Below are positions 53,655 through 62,156 of a stretch of DNA of 64,000 bases, in pieces. Within the stretch, counting starts at the first letter, position 1; each line of letters begins with the position of its first letter. The notes below the pieces were generated by a model. The model had not been told where the DNA came from and made no database searches. It saw only the letters and a program-made list of their open reading frames with translations. Source of the stretch: Chitinilyticum litopenaei DSM 21440 (lineage in GTDB: Bacteria > Pseudomonadota > Gammaproteobacteria > Burkholderiales > Chitinibacteraceae); the NCBI RefSeq assembly GCF_000428145.1, contig NZ_ATZJ01000006.1, forward strand, positions 62,001 to 126,000, read 5' to 3'. The position numbers and the translations under genes were made by a program.

Positions 53655-54393
53655 GGCCGGTCGTCTTGCCCGGATGGCAGGGGCCGACACCGCCGATGCA
53701 CTCCATCTGTGCCTCGATCCAGGCTTCGGCTTCGCGGTTCACCTCCGCCGAGCTGCGCCCGGCGGTGGCGATCGGCGCACCGATGACCATGGTGATTTCA
53801 CCCGGGTACTTCAGAAAGGAGTTGCGTGGCCAGAATTCGCCGGCATTGTGCGCCACCGGCACCACCGGCACGCCCAGATCCAGGGCGAGACGCGCGCCGC
53901 CCTGCTGGTAGCGGCCGCGCTCACCGGCAGGCACGCGCGTGCCCTCGGGAAAGATCACGATCCAGAAGCCCTTGGCGAGGCGGTCGCGCCCCTGCTCCAT
54001 CAGTTTCTTGCCCGATTCGGCGCGCTTGCTGCGATCAATCGCAATCGGCGACAGGCAGCGCAGCCCCCAGCCGAAGAAGGGCAGCTTCAGCAGCTCCTGC
54101 TTGAGCACCCAGACCATGGGCGGCAGGATCAGCTGCAGCGACAGCGTCTCCCAGGCGCTCTGGTGCTTGCACAGCAGCACGGCAGGCTCCTTGGGCAGAT
54201 GCTCCAGCCCTTCCACGCGGTGGCGCAGGCCGCAGGTGATGCGCAGCCAGAAAATCATCATCTTCGCCCAGCTGGCCATGATGCGGTAACGCAGCAGCGG
54301 CGGCAGGACGAGGATCAGCGTCGCCAGCAGGGCATAGAAGGGAATGGTGACGATCATGCCGAGCCAGTAGAGCGCGGAACGCAGCCAGATCAT
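53638..54393 (-). CDS. plsC: 1-acyl-sn-glycerol-3-phosphate acyltransferase
   Basis: 251 residues. It adds the second acyl chain to lysophosphatidic acid in phospholipid synthesis at the inner membrane. One or two hydrophobic helices (about 8-35) are followed by motif I LLCKHQSAWET (the H-x4-E form of H-x4-D), LSPIAIDRSKR (motif II) and FPEGTRVPAGE (motif III). GVPVVPVAHN is motif IV. It sits 86 bases after gmhB and overlaps the YgjP-type gene. Confidence 0.92.
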   Translation of the reverse strand: MIWLRSALYWLGMIVTIPFYALLATLILVLPPLLRYRIMASWAKMMIFWLRITCGLRHRVEGLEHLPKEPAVLLCKHQSAWETLSLQLILPPMVWVLKQELLKLPFFGWGLRCLSPIAIDRSKRAESGKKLMEQGRDRLAKGFWIVIFPEGTRVPAGERGRYQQGGARLALDLGVPVVPVAHNAGEFWPRNSFLKYPGEITMVIGAPIATAGRSSAEVNREAEAWIEAQMECIGGVGPCHPGKTTGHGGQR

Positions 54394-54479
54394 GTACGGG
54401 GTACTCCGGGTTGGGTCGCGTCACCGCAAGGATCGCGCGACAGACCCTGCCGGCACGGCCCCGCGGGAGCAAGCGGTTT

Positions 54480-55016
54480 TCAGTCCAGCAGCAGCGCGGC
54501 AGCCACAGCGGCGAGGTCGTCGAACACCAGCGTGCCTTCGGGCAGTCGCCCCTGGCTTTCGGTCTTGCGGCCGTTGCCGGTGCGCACCAGAATCGGTCGC
54601 CCGCCGATGGCCGCGACCGCCTGCAGGTCGCGCAGCGAATCGCCGACCATGACCATCTGGCCGGCCGGCACATTGTAGCGACGCTGAATGTCCTCAAGCA
54701 TGCCCGGATTGGGCTTGCGGCAGCTGCAGCCGTGGTCCGGGCCGTGCGGGCAGAAGAAGATGGCCTCGATCTCGCCACCGGCCTGCCCCACCTTGCGGTG
54801 CATGCGCGCGTGGATCTGGTTGAGCATCGCCACGTCGTACAGGCCGCGGGCGATGCCGCTCTGATTGGTCGCAACGACGATGGTCCAGCCCGCACGCGTG
54901 AGCTGGCCGATGGCCTCCAGGCTGCCGGGGATGGGCTGCCACTCTTCCGGTGACTTGATGTAGGCGGGGCTGTCTTCATTGATCACCCCGTCGCGGTCCA
55001 GTACCAGCAGTTTCAT
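54480..55016 (-). CDS. gmhB: D-glycero-beta-D-manno-heptose-1,7-bisphosphate phosphatase
   Basis: 178 residues. A HAD phosphatase that removes the 7-phosphate in ADP-heptose synthesis for lipopolysaccharide. The nucleophile is in VLDRDGVINEDS; TNQSGIARG is motif II; the structural zinc site is CPHGPDHGCSCRKP; VMVGDSLRDLQAV is motif IV. The start at 55016 (MKLLVLDRDG) lies 22 bases after the glyS stop, so it is in one unit with glyS. Confidence 0.95.
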   Translation of the reverse strand: MKLLVLDRDGVINEDSPAYIKSPEEWQPIPGSLEAIGQLTRAGWTIVVATNQSGIARGLYDVAMLNQIHARMHRKVGQAGGEIEAIFFCPHGPDHGCSCRKPNPGMLEDIQRRYNVPAGQMVMVGDSLRDLQAVAAIGGRPILVRTGNGRKTESQGRLPEGTLVFDDLAAVAAALLLD

Positions 55017-55038
55017 GGCAGGTGTCCCCATATCGGCA

Positions 55039-57108
55039 TTACTCCGCGAGCAGCGCCAGCTCGGCCACAGTGTTCATCTGCTGCGCCAGCCGGTGCAAGA
55101 GCGCCAGACGATTGCCGCGTACGGTCAGATCGTCGGCCATCACCATCACGCCGTCGAAGAAGGCATCAACCGGCTCCCTGAGCGCCGCCAGCGCGGTCAG
55201 CGCGCCGACGTAATCGCCGGCGGCCAGCAGCGGCCCGGCCTTGGCGGCAACGGCATCGCTGGCGGCGGCCAGTGCACGCTCTTCGTCCTGCGCGAACAGG
55301 GCGGCATTGAGCACCGGCAGTTCACCCTCGACCTTCTTCAGGATGTTGCGGATACGCTTGTTGGCGGCAGCCAGCGACGCGGCTTCCGGCAGGGCCTTGA
55401 ACTCGGCCACGGCGGCCAGGCGCGCCTGCACGTCATCAAGCTTTTCCGGGCGCTGCGCCAGCACGGCATCGATATCGGCAGCCGGATACTCGCTGGCCAG
55501 GTAGTTTTTCAGGCGATCGAGCATGAAACCGTACACGCCATCAACGGTGCCTGCGGCAACCACGCCGGCCGGGAAGGCCGCGGCGGCGATGCCCAGCAGC
55601 TCGCGCACATTCAGCGGCAGCTGCAACAGCATGCGCAGCACCCCCAGGGCGGCACGACGCAGCGCGAACGGATCCTTGTCGCCGGTCGGAATCAGGCCGA
55701 TGCCCCAGATGCCAACCAGGGTCTCCAGCTTGTCGGCCAGCGACACGGCTTGCGCCACCGCACCTTCCGGCAGGGTATCGCCTGCAAACTTAGGCTTGTA
55801 ATGGGCTTCAACCGCATACGCCACCTCGGTATCCTCACCATCCAGGCGCGCATAATACTGGCCCATGATGCCCTGCAGTTCCGGGAATTCGCCAACCATG
55901 TCGGTCAAGAGGTCGGCCTTGGCCAGATAGGCCGCACGGGTCGCCTTCGCGGCATCGGCACCCAGCAGCTTGGCGATCTCGCCGGCCAGCGTTTCCAGCC
56001 GCGTCACGCGCTCGAGCTGCGAACCGATCTTGTTGTGGTAAACGACATTGGCCAGACGGCCGACGCGGGCGTCGAGCTTTTGCTTCTGGTCCTGTTCGAA
56101 GAAGAACTTGGCATCGCTCAAGCGCGCGCGCAGCACGCGGCTGTTGCCGTTGATGATGTGCGAGGGATCGGCTGCCTCGATATTCGAGACCAGCAGGTAT
56201 TTGTTCATCAGCCGGCCGTTGGCGTCCAGCAGCGGGAAGTATTTCTGGTTCTGCTGCATGGTCAGGATCAGGCATTCCTGCGGCACCTTGAGGAAGTCCG
56301 CCTCGAACTCGCCCTGCAGGACGACCGGCCACTCGACCAGCGCGGTCACTTCGTCGAACAGTGCGTCATCGGCAGCGATGGTGGCGTTCAGCGCAGCGGC
56401 CGCTTCGGCCAGCTTGTCACCAATCAGCGCGCGACGCGCGGCGAAGCTCGCGACCACCCGGCCTTCGTCGTACATCTTCTTCGCGTAGTCACCGGCATGG
56501 GCGAAGGACACCTCGCCGGCAGAGAGGAAGCGGTGGCCGCGCGACACGCGGCCGGATTCGAGGTGCAGAATCTGCGCCGGCACCACCTCGGCACCGTGCA
56601 GCACGGTGAGGCCGTGCACCGGGCGGATGAACATGCCGTCGCGATCACCCCAGCGCATCATTTTCGGCGCCGGCAGCTTCTTCAGCGCGGCATCGATGAT
56701 GCCGGACAGCACCGCGGCCAGCGGCTCGCCCTGTTTGAGCGAGCGGAAGATGAACACCTCCTGCTTGCCATCGCTGCCCTTCTCAAGCTGGTCGAGCTGG
56801 TCGGCAGCCAGACCGCAGCCGCGCGCAAACCCCAGCAGCGCCGGCGTCGGCTGGCCATCCTTGAAGCCACTGGCGACCGCCGGGCCCTTCTTTTCGATCT
56901 GCTGGTCGGGCTGTACGCCCAGCACGCCCGGAATCGACACGGCCAGGCGGCGTGGCGAGGCAAAACTGGCATGCTCGGTGCCGGCGGCGACAAAGCCCAG
57001 TTTGGCCAGCTCGTCAAAAATCGCCGCGGAAAAGGCCGCGCCCAGTTTCGGCAGCGCCTTGGGGGGCAGTTCTTCGGTAAACAGTTCGATCAGTAGCGTA
57101 TCGGCCAT
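55039..57108 (-). CDS. glyS: Glycyl-tRNA synthetase beta subunit
   Basis: 689 residues. The beta chain of the alpha2-beta2 enzyme; it binds tRNA-Gly and gives editing and anticodon-binding functions. The N-terminus LLIELFTEELPPKAL is the invariant start of the family. KKGPAVASGFKDG, FIRPVHGL, and VEWPVVLQGEF follow. The C-terminal region is helical and ends in a DALR-like anticodon-binding part. It lies six bases after a lipoprotein gene that separates it from glyQ. Confidence 0.97.
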   Translation of the reverse strand: MADTLLIELFTEELPPKALPKLGAAFSAAIFDELAKLGFVAAGTEHASFASPRRLAVSIPGVLGVQPDQQIEKKGPAVASGFKDGQPTPALLGFARGCGLAADQLDQLEKGSDGKQEVFIFRSLKQGEPLAAVLSGIIDAALKKLPAPKMMRWGDRDGMFIRPVHGLTVLHGAEVVPAQILHLESGRVSRGHRFLSAGEVSFAHAGDYAKKMYDEGRVVASFAARRALIGDKLAEAAAALNATIAADDALFDEVTALVEWPVVLQGEFEADFLKVPQECLILTMQQNQKYFPLLDANGRLMNKYLLVSNIEAADPSHIINGNSRVLRARLSDAKFFFEQDQKQKLDARVGRLANVVYHNKIGSQLERVTRLETLAGEIAKLLGADAAKATRAAYLAKADLLTDMVGEFPELQGIMGQYYARLDGEDTEVAYAVEAHYKPKFAGDTLPEGAVAQAVSLADKLETLVGIWGIGLIPTGDKDPFALRRAALGVLRMLLQLPLNVRELLGIAAAAFPAGVVAAGTVDGVYGFMLDRLKNYLASEYPAADIDAVLAQRPEKLDDVQARLAAVAEFKALPEAASLAAANKRIRNILKKVEGELPVLNAALFAQDEERALAAASDAVAAKAGPLLAAGDYVGALTALAALREPVDAFFDGVMVMADDLTVRGNRLALLHRLAQQMNTVAELALLAE

Positions 57109-57114
57109 GTCGCT

Positions 57115-57636
57115 TTACTCTTCCTTGTCTTTTTTCGCGTCTTTCTCTGCCATCAGTTTGCAGATCTGTCGCACATAATCTTCGCCGTAGCTGCCGGGAG
57201 CCGGCTGCTCGAATTCCCATTGATAGCCGGGCACATCAAAACGCTCGACCAGATCGTCGTCCTTGTCGCGGGTTTCGACGGCGATCAGCGCCATCTTGCC
57301 GCTTTCGCAGTCGATGGCCTGCCGGCTGTACTTGTCGCGATATTCGGCGCCGGCGTGATACAGCCCGTCCATCTCCGACTGCGGCACAGGCGTGGGCTCG
57401 ACGGTGTCGGCCTTGTAGCGTTGCCACATCCACACATAGGTGTATTTCGGCTCGGCGTAGTCGTCGTAATGGCTGATCGAATTCACATCAACCAGAATGT
57501 CGTGATCGGGCTTGTTGCCGTACACGCGCCAATCCGCCTTGGTTCCCGGCACCGGCACCGGGCCTTCAAGTTCGTCATCGAACTTGCCGCAGGCCGCCAG
57601 CAGCAGGGCGGGAATCAGCAGCAGGGCAGCACGCAT
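57115..57636 (-). CDS. Lipoprotein, possibly of the surface-adhesin E type
   Basis: 173 residues. The N-terminus MRAALLLIPALLLAACGK has a clear lipobox (LAAC), so the mature protein starts at Cys16 and is lipid-anchored. The mature part is acidic, with WRVYGNKPDHDILVDVNSISHYDD and YRDKYSRQAIDCESGKMAL, and ends in a charged tail. The pattern (W..Y..., D..D..SI, C..G) resembles the surface-adhesin protein E family, but this is only a similarity by eye. It is inserted between glyQ and glyS, which are usually adjacent, with gaps of 32 and 6 bases. Confidence 0.8.
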   Translation of the reverse strand: MRAALLLIPALLLAACGKFDDELEGPVPVPGTKADWRVYGNKPDHDILVDVNSISHYDDYAEPKYTYVWMWQRYKADTVEPTPVPQSEMDGLYHAGAEYRDKYSRQAIDCESGKMALIAVETRDKDDDLVERFDVPGYQWEFEQPAPGSYGEDYVRQICKLMAEKDAKKDKEE

Positions 57637-57668
57637 CGGCAGGCTCCTTCAGGCGCTTGGTCGCGCGC

Positions 57669-58556
57669 TTACTTCTGGCACATCGGGAAATCCAGCGCTT
57701 CCCGGCTGGCGTAATAGGCTTGCGCCACGCCACGCGCCAGATTGCGGATGCGGCCGATATAGGCCGCGCGCTCGGTCACCGAAATCGCGCCGCGCGCATC
57801 CAGCAGATTGAAGGTATGCGCCGCTTTCAGAATCATCTCGTAGGCCGGCAGCGGGATACCCACTTCCAGCAGCTTCTGCGCTTCGCCTTCGAAGCTGTTG
57901 AAGAGGCTCAGCAGCAATTCGACGTTGGAGTGCTCGAAGTTGTAGGTCGACTGCTCGACTTCGTTCTGGTGATAGATGTCGCCGTAGGTGACAACCTGAC
58001 CGTTCGGATACTTCGTCCACACCAGGTCGTAGACGTTTTCCACGCCCTGCAGGTACATCGCCAGACGCTCGGTGCCGTAGGTGATCTCGCCGAGCACCGG
58101 TTTGCAGTCGAGGCCGCCGACCTGCTGGAAGTAGGTGAACTGCGTGACTTCCATGCCGTTGAGCCACACTTCCCAGCCCAGGCCCCAGGCGCCCAGCGTC
58201 GGGTTTTCCCAGTCGTCCTCGACAAAGCGGATGTCATGCACGGTCGGGTCGATGCCCAGTTCCTTCAGCGAACCGAGGTAGAGATCAAGGATGTTGTCCG
58301 GATTGGGCTTGAGCACCACCTGGAACTGGTAATAGTGCTGCAGGCGGTTCGGGTTTTCGCCATAGCGGCCATCCTTGGGGCGGCGGCTCGGCTGCACATA
58401 GGCGGCATTCCACGGCTCGGGGCCGATGGCGCGCAGGAAGGTGGCGGTGTGGCTGGTGCCCGCCCCCATCTCCATGTCATACGGCTGCAACAGCGCGCAG
58501 CCCTGGCGGCCCCAGTAATTCTGGAGCGTCAAAATGATTTCCTGGAAAGTCAGCAT
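57669..58556 (-). CDS. glyQ: Glycyl-tRNA synthetase alpha subunit
   Basis: 295 residues. The catalytic chain of the heterotetrameric glycyl-tRNA synthetase; it activates glycine with ATP. The N-terminus TFQEIILTLQNYWGRQGCALLQPYD, MGAGTSHTATFLRAIGP, the conserved YVQPSRRPKDGRYGENPNR and GWEVWLNGMEVTQFTYFQ are all present. First gene of the glyQ-lipoprotein-glyS-gmhB-plsC unit. Confidence 0.97.
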   Translation of the reverse strand: MLTFQEIILTLQNYWGRQGCALLQPYDMEMGAGTSHTATFLRAIGPEPWNAAYVQPSRRPKDGRYGENPNRLQHYYQFQVVLKPNPDNILDLYLGSLKELGIDPTVHDIRFVEDDWENPTLGAWGLGWEVWLNGMEVTQFTYFQQVGGLDCKPVLGEITYGTERLAMYLQGVENVYDLVWTKYPNGQVVTYGDIYHQNEVEQSTYNFEHSNVELLLSLFNSFEGEAQKLLEVGIPLPAYEMILKAAHTFNLLDARGAISVTERAAYIGRIRNLARGVAQAYYASREALDFPMCQK

Positions 58557-58705
58557 GGTTGGTTTTCGCCGTTCGCGACAAAGCTAGAGATTTAACCTGC
58601 CGATTCTACTTGCTTTTGCGCGCAGACGGGAAATGCGGCGCGCTGCCGCTGCGGCAAAGCCGGCTCCAGCACTGACCGGCGCGATTCATTCCAAACCACC
58701 AAACC

Positions 58706-58761
58706 CAACGCAGGGACGCGGAGAAAACCTCTCTTAGCCTTTCTCCGCGCCGAAGGGTGTT
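58706..58761. repeat. AACGCAGAG-arm palindrome, degenerate copy 3
   Basis: Left arm CAACGCAGGGACGCGGAGAAAA and right arm TTTCTCCGCGCCGAAGGGTGTT, each with changes from the full copies. It lies in the 392-base region between divergent glyQ and the lytic transglycosylase gene, where I see no other feature. Confidence 0.6.
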
Positions 58762-58948
58762 CAGCTTTCCCCTGCCCCGGACAAACCGCACTCGCAGCGC
58801 TCAGGCAACGGGAACCCGGCGCCTTGCCACGGGTCGACCAGCGGGATTGCTGCACAGACAGATTGTCGTCAGTTGGCGTATGCTAGCCGATGATATTCCC
58901 CGCAAGAGGCCGGCCTGCGCCGCCACTTGCCCAAGCCGGACCAACACC

Positions 58949-60865
58949 ATGTCGAACTGTATGCGCGCTTTTTTGATTACCCCCCTCTCCCTTTTGCTGG
59001 CAGCCAGTGTTCATGCTGGGCTGCAGCTCGATACCCTTAGGGAGGCCGCCAGAACGCGCGACATTGCCACCTTGCAGGAGCTCGTGAGCCAGAGTCGTGG
59101 CGATGTCCTGGAAATGTATCCGCAGTATTTCCTGCTCAGCGCGACCCTGCGTGAAGCGGCAAGCGGCGAAGTACGCGAATTTTTCCAGCGTTACGACAAC
59201 ACGCCGCTCGCCGAACGCTTGCGCGGCGAATGGCTGAAGGAATTGGGCCGCCGCGGCGGCTGGGATGAACTGGCCAGCGAGTACGGCAAGTTGCCCGCCC
59301 CGAATGCTGAACAGCAATGCCTGCGGGCCCAGGCCGGGCTGGCGCGCCAGGAAAGTGCGCCGGTCAGCGCCGCCAGGGCGCTGTGGTTCAGCGACAAGGC
59401 GCAGCCGGATGCCTGCAACCCGGTATTCGATGCGCTGTTCGCCACGGGCGAGCTCGGCCAGGCCGATGTCTGGCAGCGCATCCGCCTGGCGCTGGCAGCC
59501 AATCGCCCCGACTTCGCCCGCCAGCTGGCCACCCGCGTGGGCAACCCGGCGGCGCTGTTGGCCAGATCGCTGGGCGTGGCCGCCAACAGCCCGGAAAAGG
59601 CACTGGTCCGCGTGGATGCGGCGCAACGCGCCGAGCGCGAGCTGGCGCTGTTTGCGCTGGAATCCCTCGGTCGCAAGAACCCCGACGCGGCGGCAGCACA
59701 GCTGCGCCGCATCAGCGAAGACTGGCCGGCCGGCGATGTGGCCTTTGCCTGGCAGCAGCTGGGCCTGACGGCAGCCCGCAGGCTGCACCCCCAGGCGTCG
59801 AACTGGCTCAATGCCGCCAGCCTCGACGGCCTGAACGACGATGATCGCGCCTGGACCGTGCGTGCCGGCTTGCGCCAGCAGGACTGGCCGGCGGTGCTCA
59901 AGCGCATTGATGCCATGTCCACGGCCCAGCAGGAGGAAACCGCCTGGCGCTACTGGAAGGCCCGCGCGCTGCAGGCGGCAGGACAAGGCGCACAAGCCCG
60001 CGCCCTGCTTACACAGATGAGCGATGGCGACGACTATTACAGCCTGCTGGCGCGCGAAGAGCTGGGCCTGCCGCTGCAATTGCCGCCCAGCGCGCGCTTC
60101 AGCGACAGCGACGCGCGCAGCGTGCGCGCCCAGCCGGGCATCCAGCGGGCGCTGGCGCTCTATGCGCAGGACTGGAAGGTGGAAGGCGCGCGCGAGTGGA
60201 ACTGGGCAATGCGCGAACTCGGCGATGCGCAGCTGCTGGCCGCCGCCGACCTGGCACGCCGCGAAGGCTGGCATGACCGCAGCATCTTTGCCGCCGAACG
60301 CACGCGGCAGCTGCATGACTTCAGCCTGCGCTATCCGACCCCCTGGCGCGCCGAAGTGCAGGCCTACGCCAGCGACAATGGCCTCGACCCCGCCTGGGTC
60401 TTCGGCATCATCCGCCAGGAAAGCCGCTTTGTCAGCGATGCCCGTTCCAGTGCCGGCGCAGCCGGCCTGATGCAGCTGATGCCGGCCACCGCCAAGTGGT
60501 CGGCGCGACGCGTCGGCATCGATGGCTTCACCAGCGCGCGCGTCACCGACCCGGACACCAATATTGCGCTGGGCACGCATTACATGAACTACCTGCAGGG
60601 CCGCTTTGGCGGCAACCAGGTGCTGTCCACCGCCGGCTACAACGCCGGCCCCGGCAATGCCAGCAAATGGCAGGATGACGAGGCGCTGGATGCCGCCATC
60701 TACATTGAAACCATTCCGTTCACCGAAACACGGCTGTACGTGAAAAAGGTCAAGGCCAACACCAGCATTTACGCCCAGCTGCTCCGGCAGGGCGAGGCGC
60801 GCCTGAAGCCGCGCCTGCAGCCGATTGCCGCACGCGGCGCCCCGGTCAACGACGGCGCCCCCTGA
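58949..60865 (+). CDS. slt: Soluble lytic murein transglycosylase
   Basis: 638 residues. A signal peptide (residues about 1-25, AFLITPLSLLLAASVHA) sends it to the periplasm, where it cuts peptidoglycan with formation of anhydroMurNAc. Residues 30-430 form the helical superhelix ring, and the C-terminal SLT domain has catalytic Glu491 in RQESRF, SAGAAGLMQLMPATAK and TAGYNAGPGNASKW. The ATG at 58949 is chosen; the ATG four codons later also fits. The longer upstream frame from 58757 runs through a palindromic repeat and is rejected. Confidence 0.95.
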   Translation: MSNCMRAFLITPLSLLLAASVHAGLQLDTLREAARTRDIATLQELVSQSRGDVLEMYPQYFLLSATLREAASGEVREFFQRYDNTPLAERLRGEWLKELGRRGGWDELASEYGKLPAPNAEQQCLRAQAGLARQESAPVSAARALWFSDKAQPDACNPVFDALFATGELGQADVWQRIRLALAANRPDFARQLATRVGNPAALLARSLGVAANSPEKALVRVDAAQRAERELALFALESLGRKNPDAAAAQLRRISEDWPAGDVAFAWQQLGLTAARRLHPQASNWLNAASLDGLNDDDRAWTVRAGLRQQDWPAVLKRIDAMSTAQQEETAWRYWKARALQAAGQGAQARALLTQMSDGDDYYSLLAREELGLPLQLPPSARFSDSDARSVRAQPGIQRALALYAQDWKVEGAREWNWAMRELGDAQLLAAADLARREGWHDRSIFAAERTRQLHDFSLRYPTPWRAEVQAYASDNGLDPAWVFGIIRQESRFVSDARSSAGAAGLMQLMPATAKWSARRVGIDGFTSARVTDPDTNIALGTHYMNYLQGRFGGNQVLSTAGYNAGPGNASKWQDDEALDAAIYIETIPFTETRLYVKKVKANTSIYAQLLRQGEARLKPRLQPIAARGAPVNDGAP

Positions 60866-60896
60866 TTTTCACGATCCACCACCCGGGAGTCCCAGC

Positions 60897-61151
60897 ATGC
60901 AAATCATGATCACCAACCTGCCACCCGACACCGATGCCGAAGGCGTCGCCGAACTGTTGCACAAGGATCTGGGCCTCGCGACCGCCCGCGACATCGTCAT
61001 GGCCGAGGGCAATGGCGAGCGCATCGCGGCGCTCTTCAGCCTGGACAATGTCAGCGAGGCCGCCGTGCACGCGGTCATCGACAAGCTCAACGGCTTTTAC
61101 TGGCAGGGACGCACGCTGGGCGCGGCACACGCCACCATGTTCAAGGACTAG
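60897..61151 (+). CDS. Small RRM-like protein
   Basis: 84 residues. It opens with IMITNLPPDTDAEGVAELL, an RNP2-type beta strand and helix. It continues with a central beta hairpin and KLNGFYWQGRTLGAAHATM, like the last helix and strand of an RNA-recognition motif. The RNP1 aromatic residues are not clear, so RNA binding is not certain. GGGAG lies eight bases before the ATG. It stands 31 bases after slt and 3 before ldhA, so the three may be co-transcribed. Confidence 0.75.
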   Translation: MQIMITNLPPDTDAEGVAELLHKDLGLATARDIVMAEGNGERIAALFSLDNVSEAAVHAVIDKLNGFYWQGRTLGAAHATMFKD

Positions 61152-61154
61152 TCC

Positions 61155-62156
61155 ATGCGCATCGCCGTTTTTGACAGCAAGGCCTATGACGAACAGGCCC
61201 TGAACAACGCCAACCGGGAATTCGGCTACGAGCTGGCCTTCTTTGGCGACCGGCTCGGCCGCACGACGGTGCCGCTGGCGCGCGGCTTTGACGTGGTCTG
61301 CCCTTTCGTGAACGACCGCATCGACGCCGACACCATCGCCAGCCTGGCGGCGGAAAACGTCAGGCTGATCGCGCTGCGCTGCGCCGGCTTCAACAATGTC
61401 GACCTGCAGGCCGCCGAGCGCCACGGCATCCGGGTCGTGCGCGTGCCGGCTTATTCGCCCGAAGCCACCGCCGAGCATGTCTTCGCCCTGCTGCTGACGC
61501 TGGTGCGCAAGACACACCGCGCCTTCAACCGCGTACGTGACGGCAATTTCTCGCTCGATGGCCTAGTAGGCTTCACACTGCACGGCAAGACCTTTGGGGT
61601 GATCGGCACCGGCAAGATCGGCCAGGCCACCCTGCGCATTGCGCGCGGCTTCGGCTGCCGCCTGCTGGCCTACGACCTTTATCCGAATGCGCAGCTGGCA
61701 GCGGAAATCGGCTTCGAATACGCGGCGCTGGACGACATCTTCGCCCAGGCCGACATTCTGTCGCTGCACGCCCCGCTGGCCGCCAATACCCACCACCTGA
61801 TCAATGCCGCCAGCCTTGCCCGCATGAAGCGCGGCGTGGTCATGGTCAACACCAGCCGCGGCGGGCTGATCGACAGCCAGGCGCTGCTGGATGCGCTGAA
61901 GGAGGGTCATGTCGGCGGCGTCGGGCTGGATGTGTACGAGCACGAGGAAGGCGTATTCTTCGAGGATCTGTCCGGCGAGGCATTGCAGGACGACGTGCTG
62001 GCGCGGCTGACCACCTTCCCCAACGTGATGCTGACCTCGCATCAGGGCTACCTCACCGAAGAGGCGCTGGCCAATATCGCCAGCACCGTGCTGGGCACGG
62101 TGGCGGCCTTTGCCCGTGGCGGCGAGCTGCCCAATGAAGTGAGGACCAGTGCGTAA
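61155..62156 (+). CDS. ldhA: D-lactate dehydrogenase (2-hydroxyacid dehydrogenase family)
   Basis: 333 residues. It interconverts pyruvate and D-lactate with NADH. The Rossmann loop is VIGTGKIGQATL, the substrate Arg is in VNTSRGGLID, and the Glu/His pair is in GLDVYEHEEG and LTSHQGYLTEEA. The N-terminus RIAVFDSKAYDEQALNN is typical of the fermentative LdhA family. It has only three bases of spacing from the RRM-like gene, and its stop overlaps the GTG start of the sensor kinase. Confidence 0.92.
   Translation: MRIAVFDSKAYDEQALNNANREFGYELAFFGDRLGRTTVPLARGFDVVCPFVNDRIDADTIASLAAENVRLIALRCAGFNNVDLQAAERHGIRVVRVPAYSPEATAEHVFALLLTLVRKTHRAFNRVRDGNFSLDGLVGFTLHGKTFGVIGTGKIGQATLRIARGFGCRLLAYDLYPNAQLAAEIGFEYAALDDIFAQADILSLHAPLAANTHHLINAASLARMKRGVVMVNTSRGGLIDSQALLDALKEGHVGGVGLDVYEHEEGVFFEDLSGEALQDDVLARLTTFPNVMLTSHQGYLTEEALANIASTVLGTVAAFARGGELPNEVRTSA

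Noticed and set aside
54979..57096. 705-residue open frame on the plus strand
   Set aside because: Antisense to glyS, with no motif or start signal.
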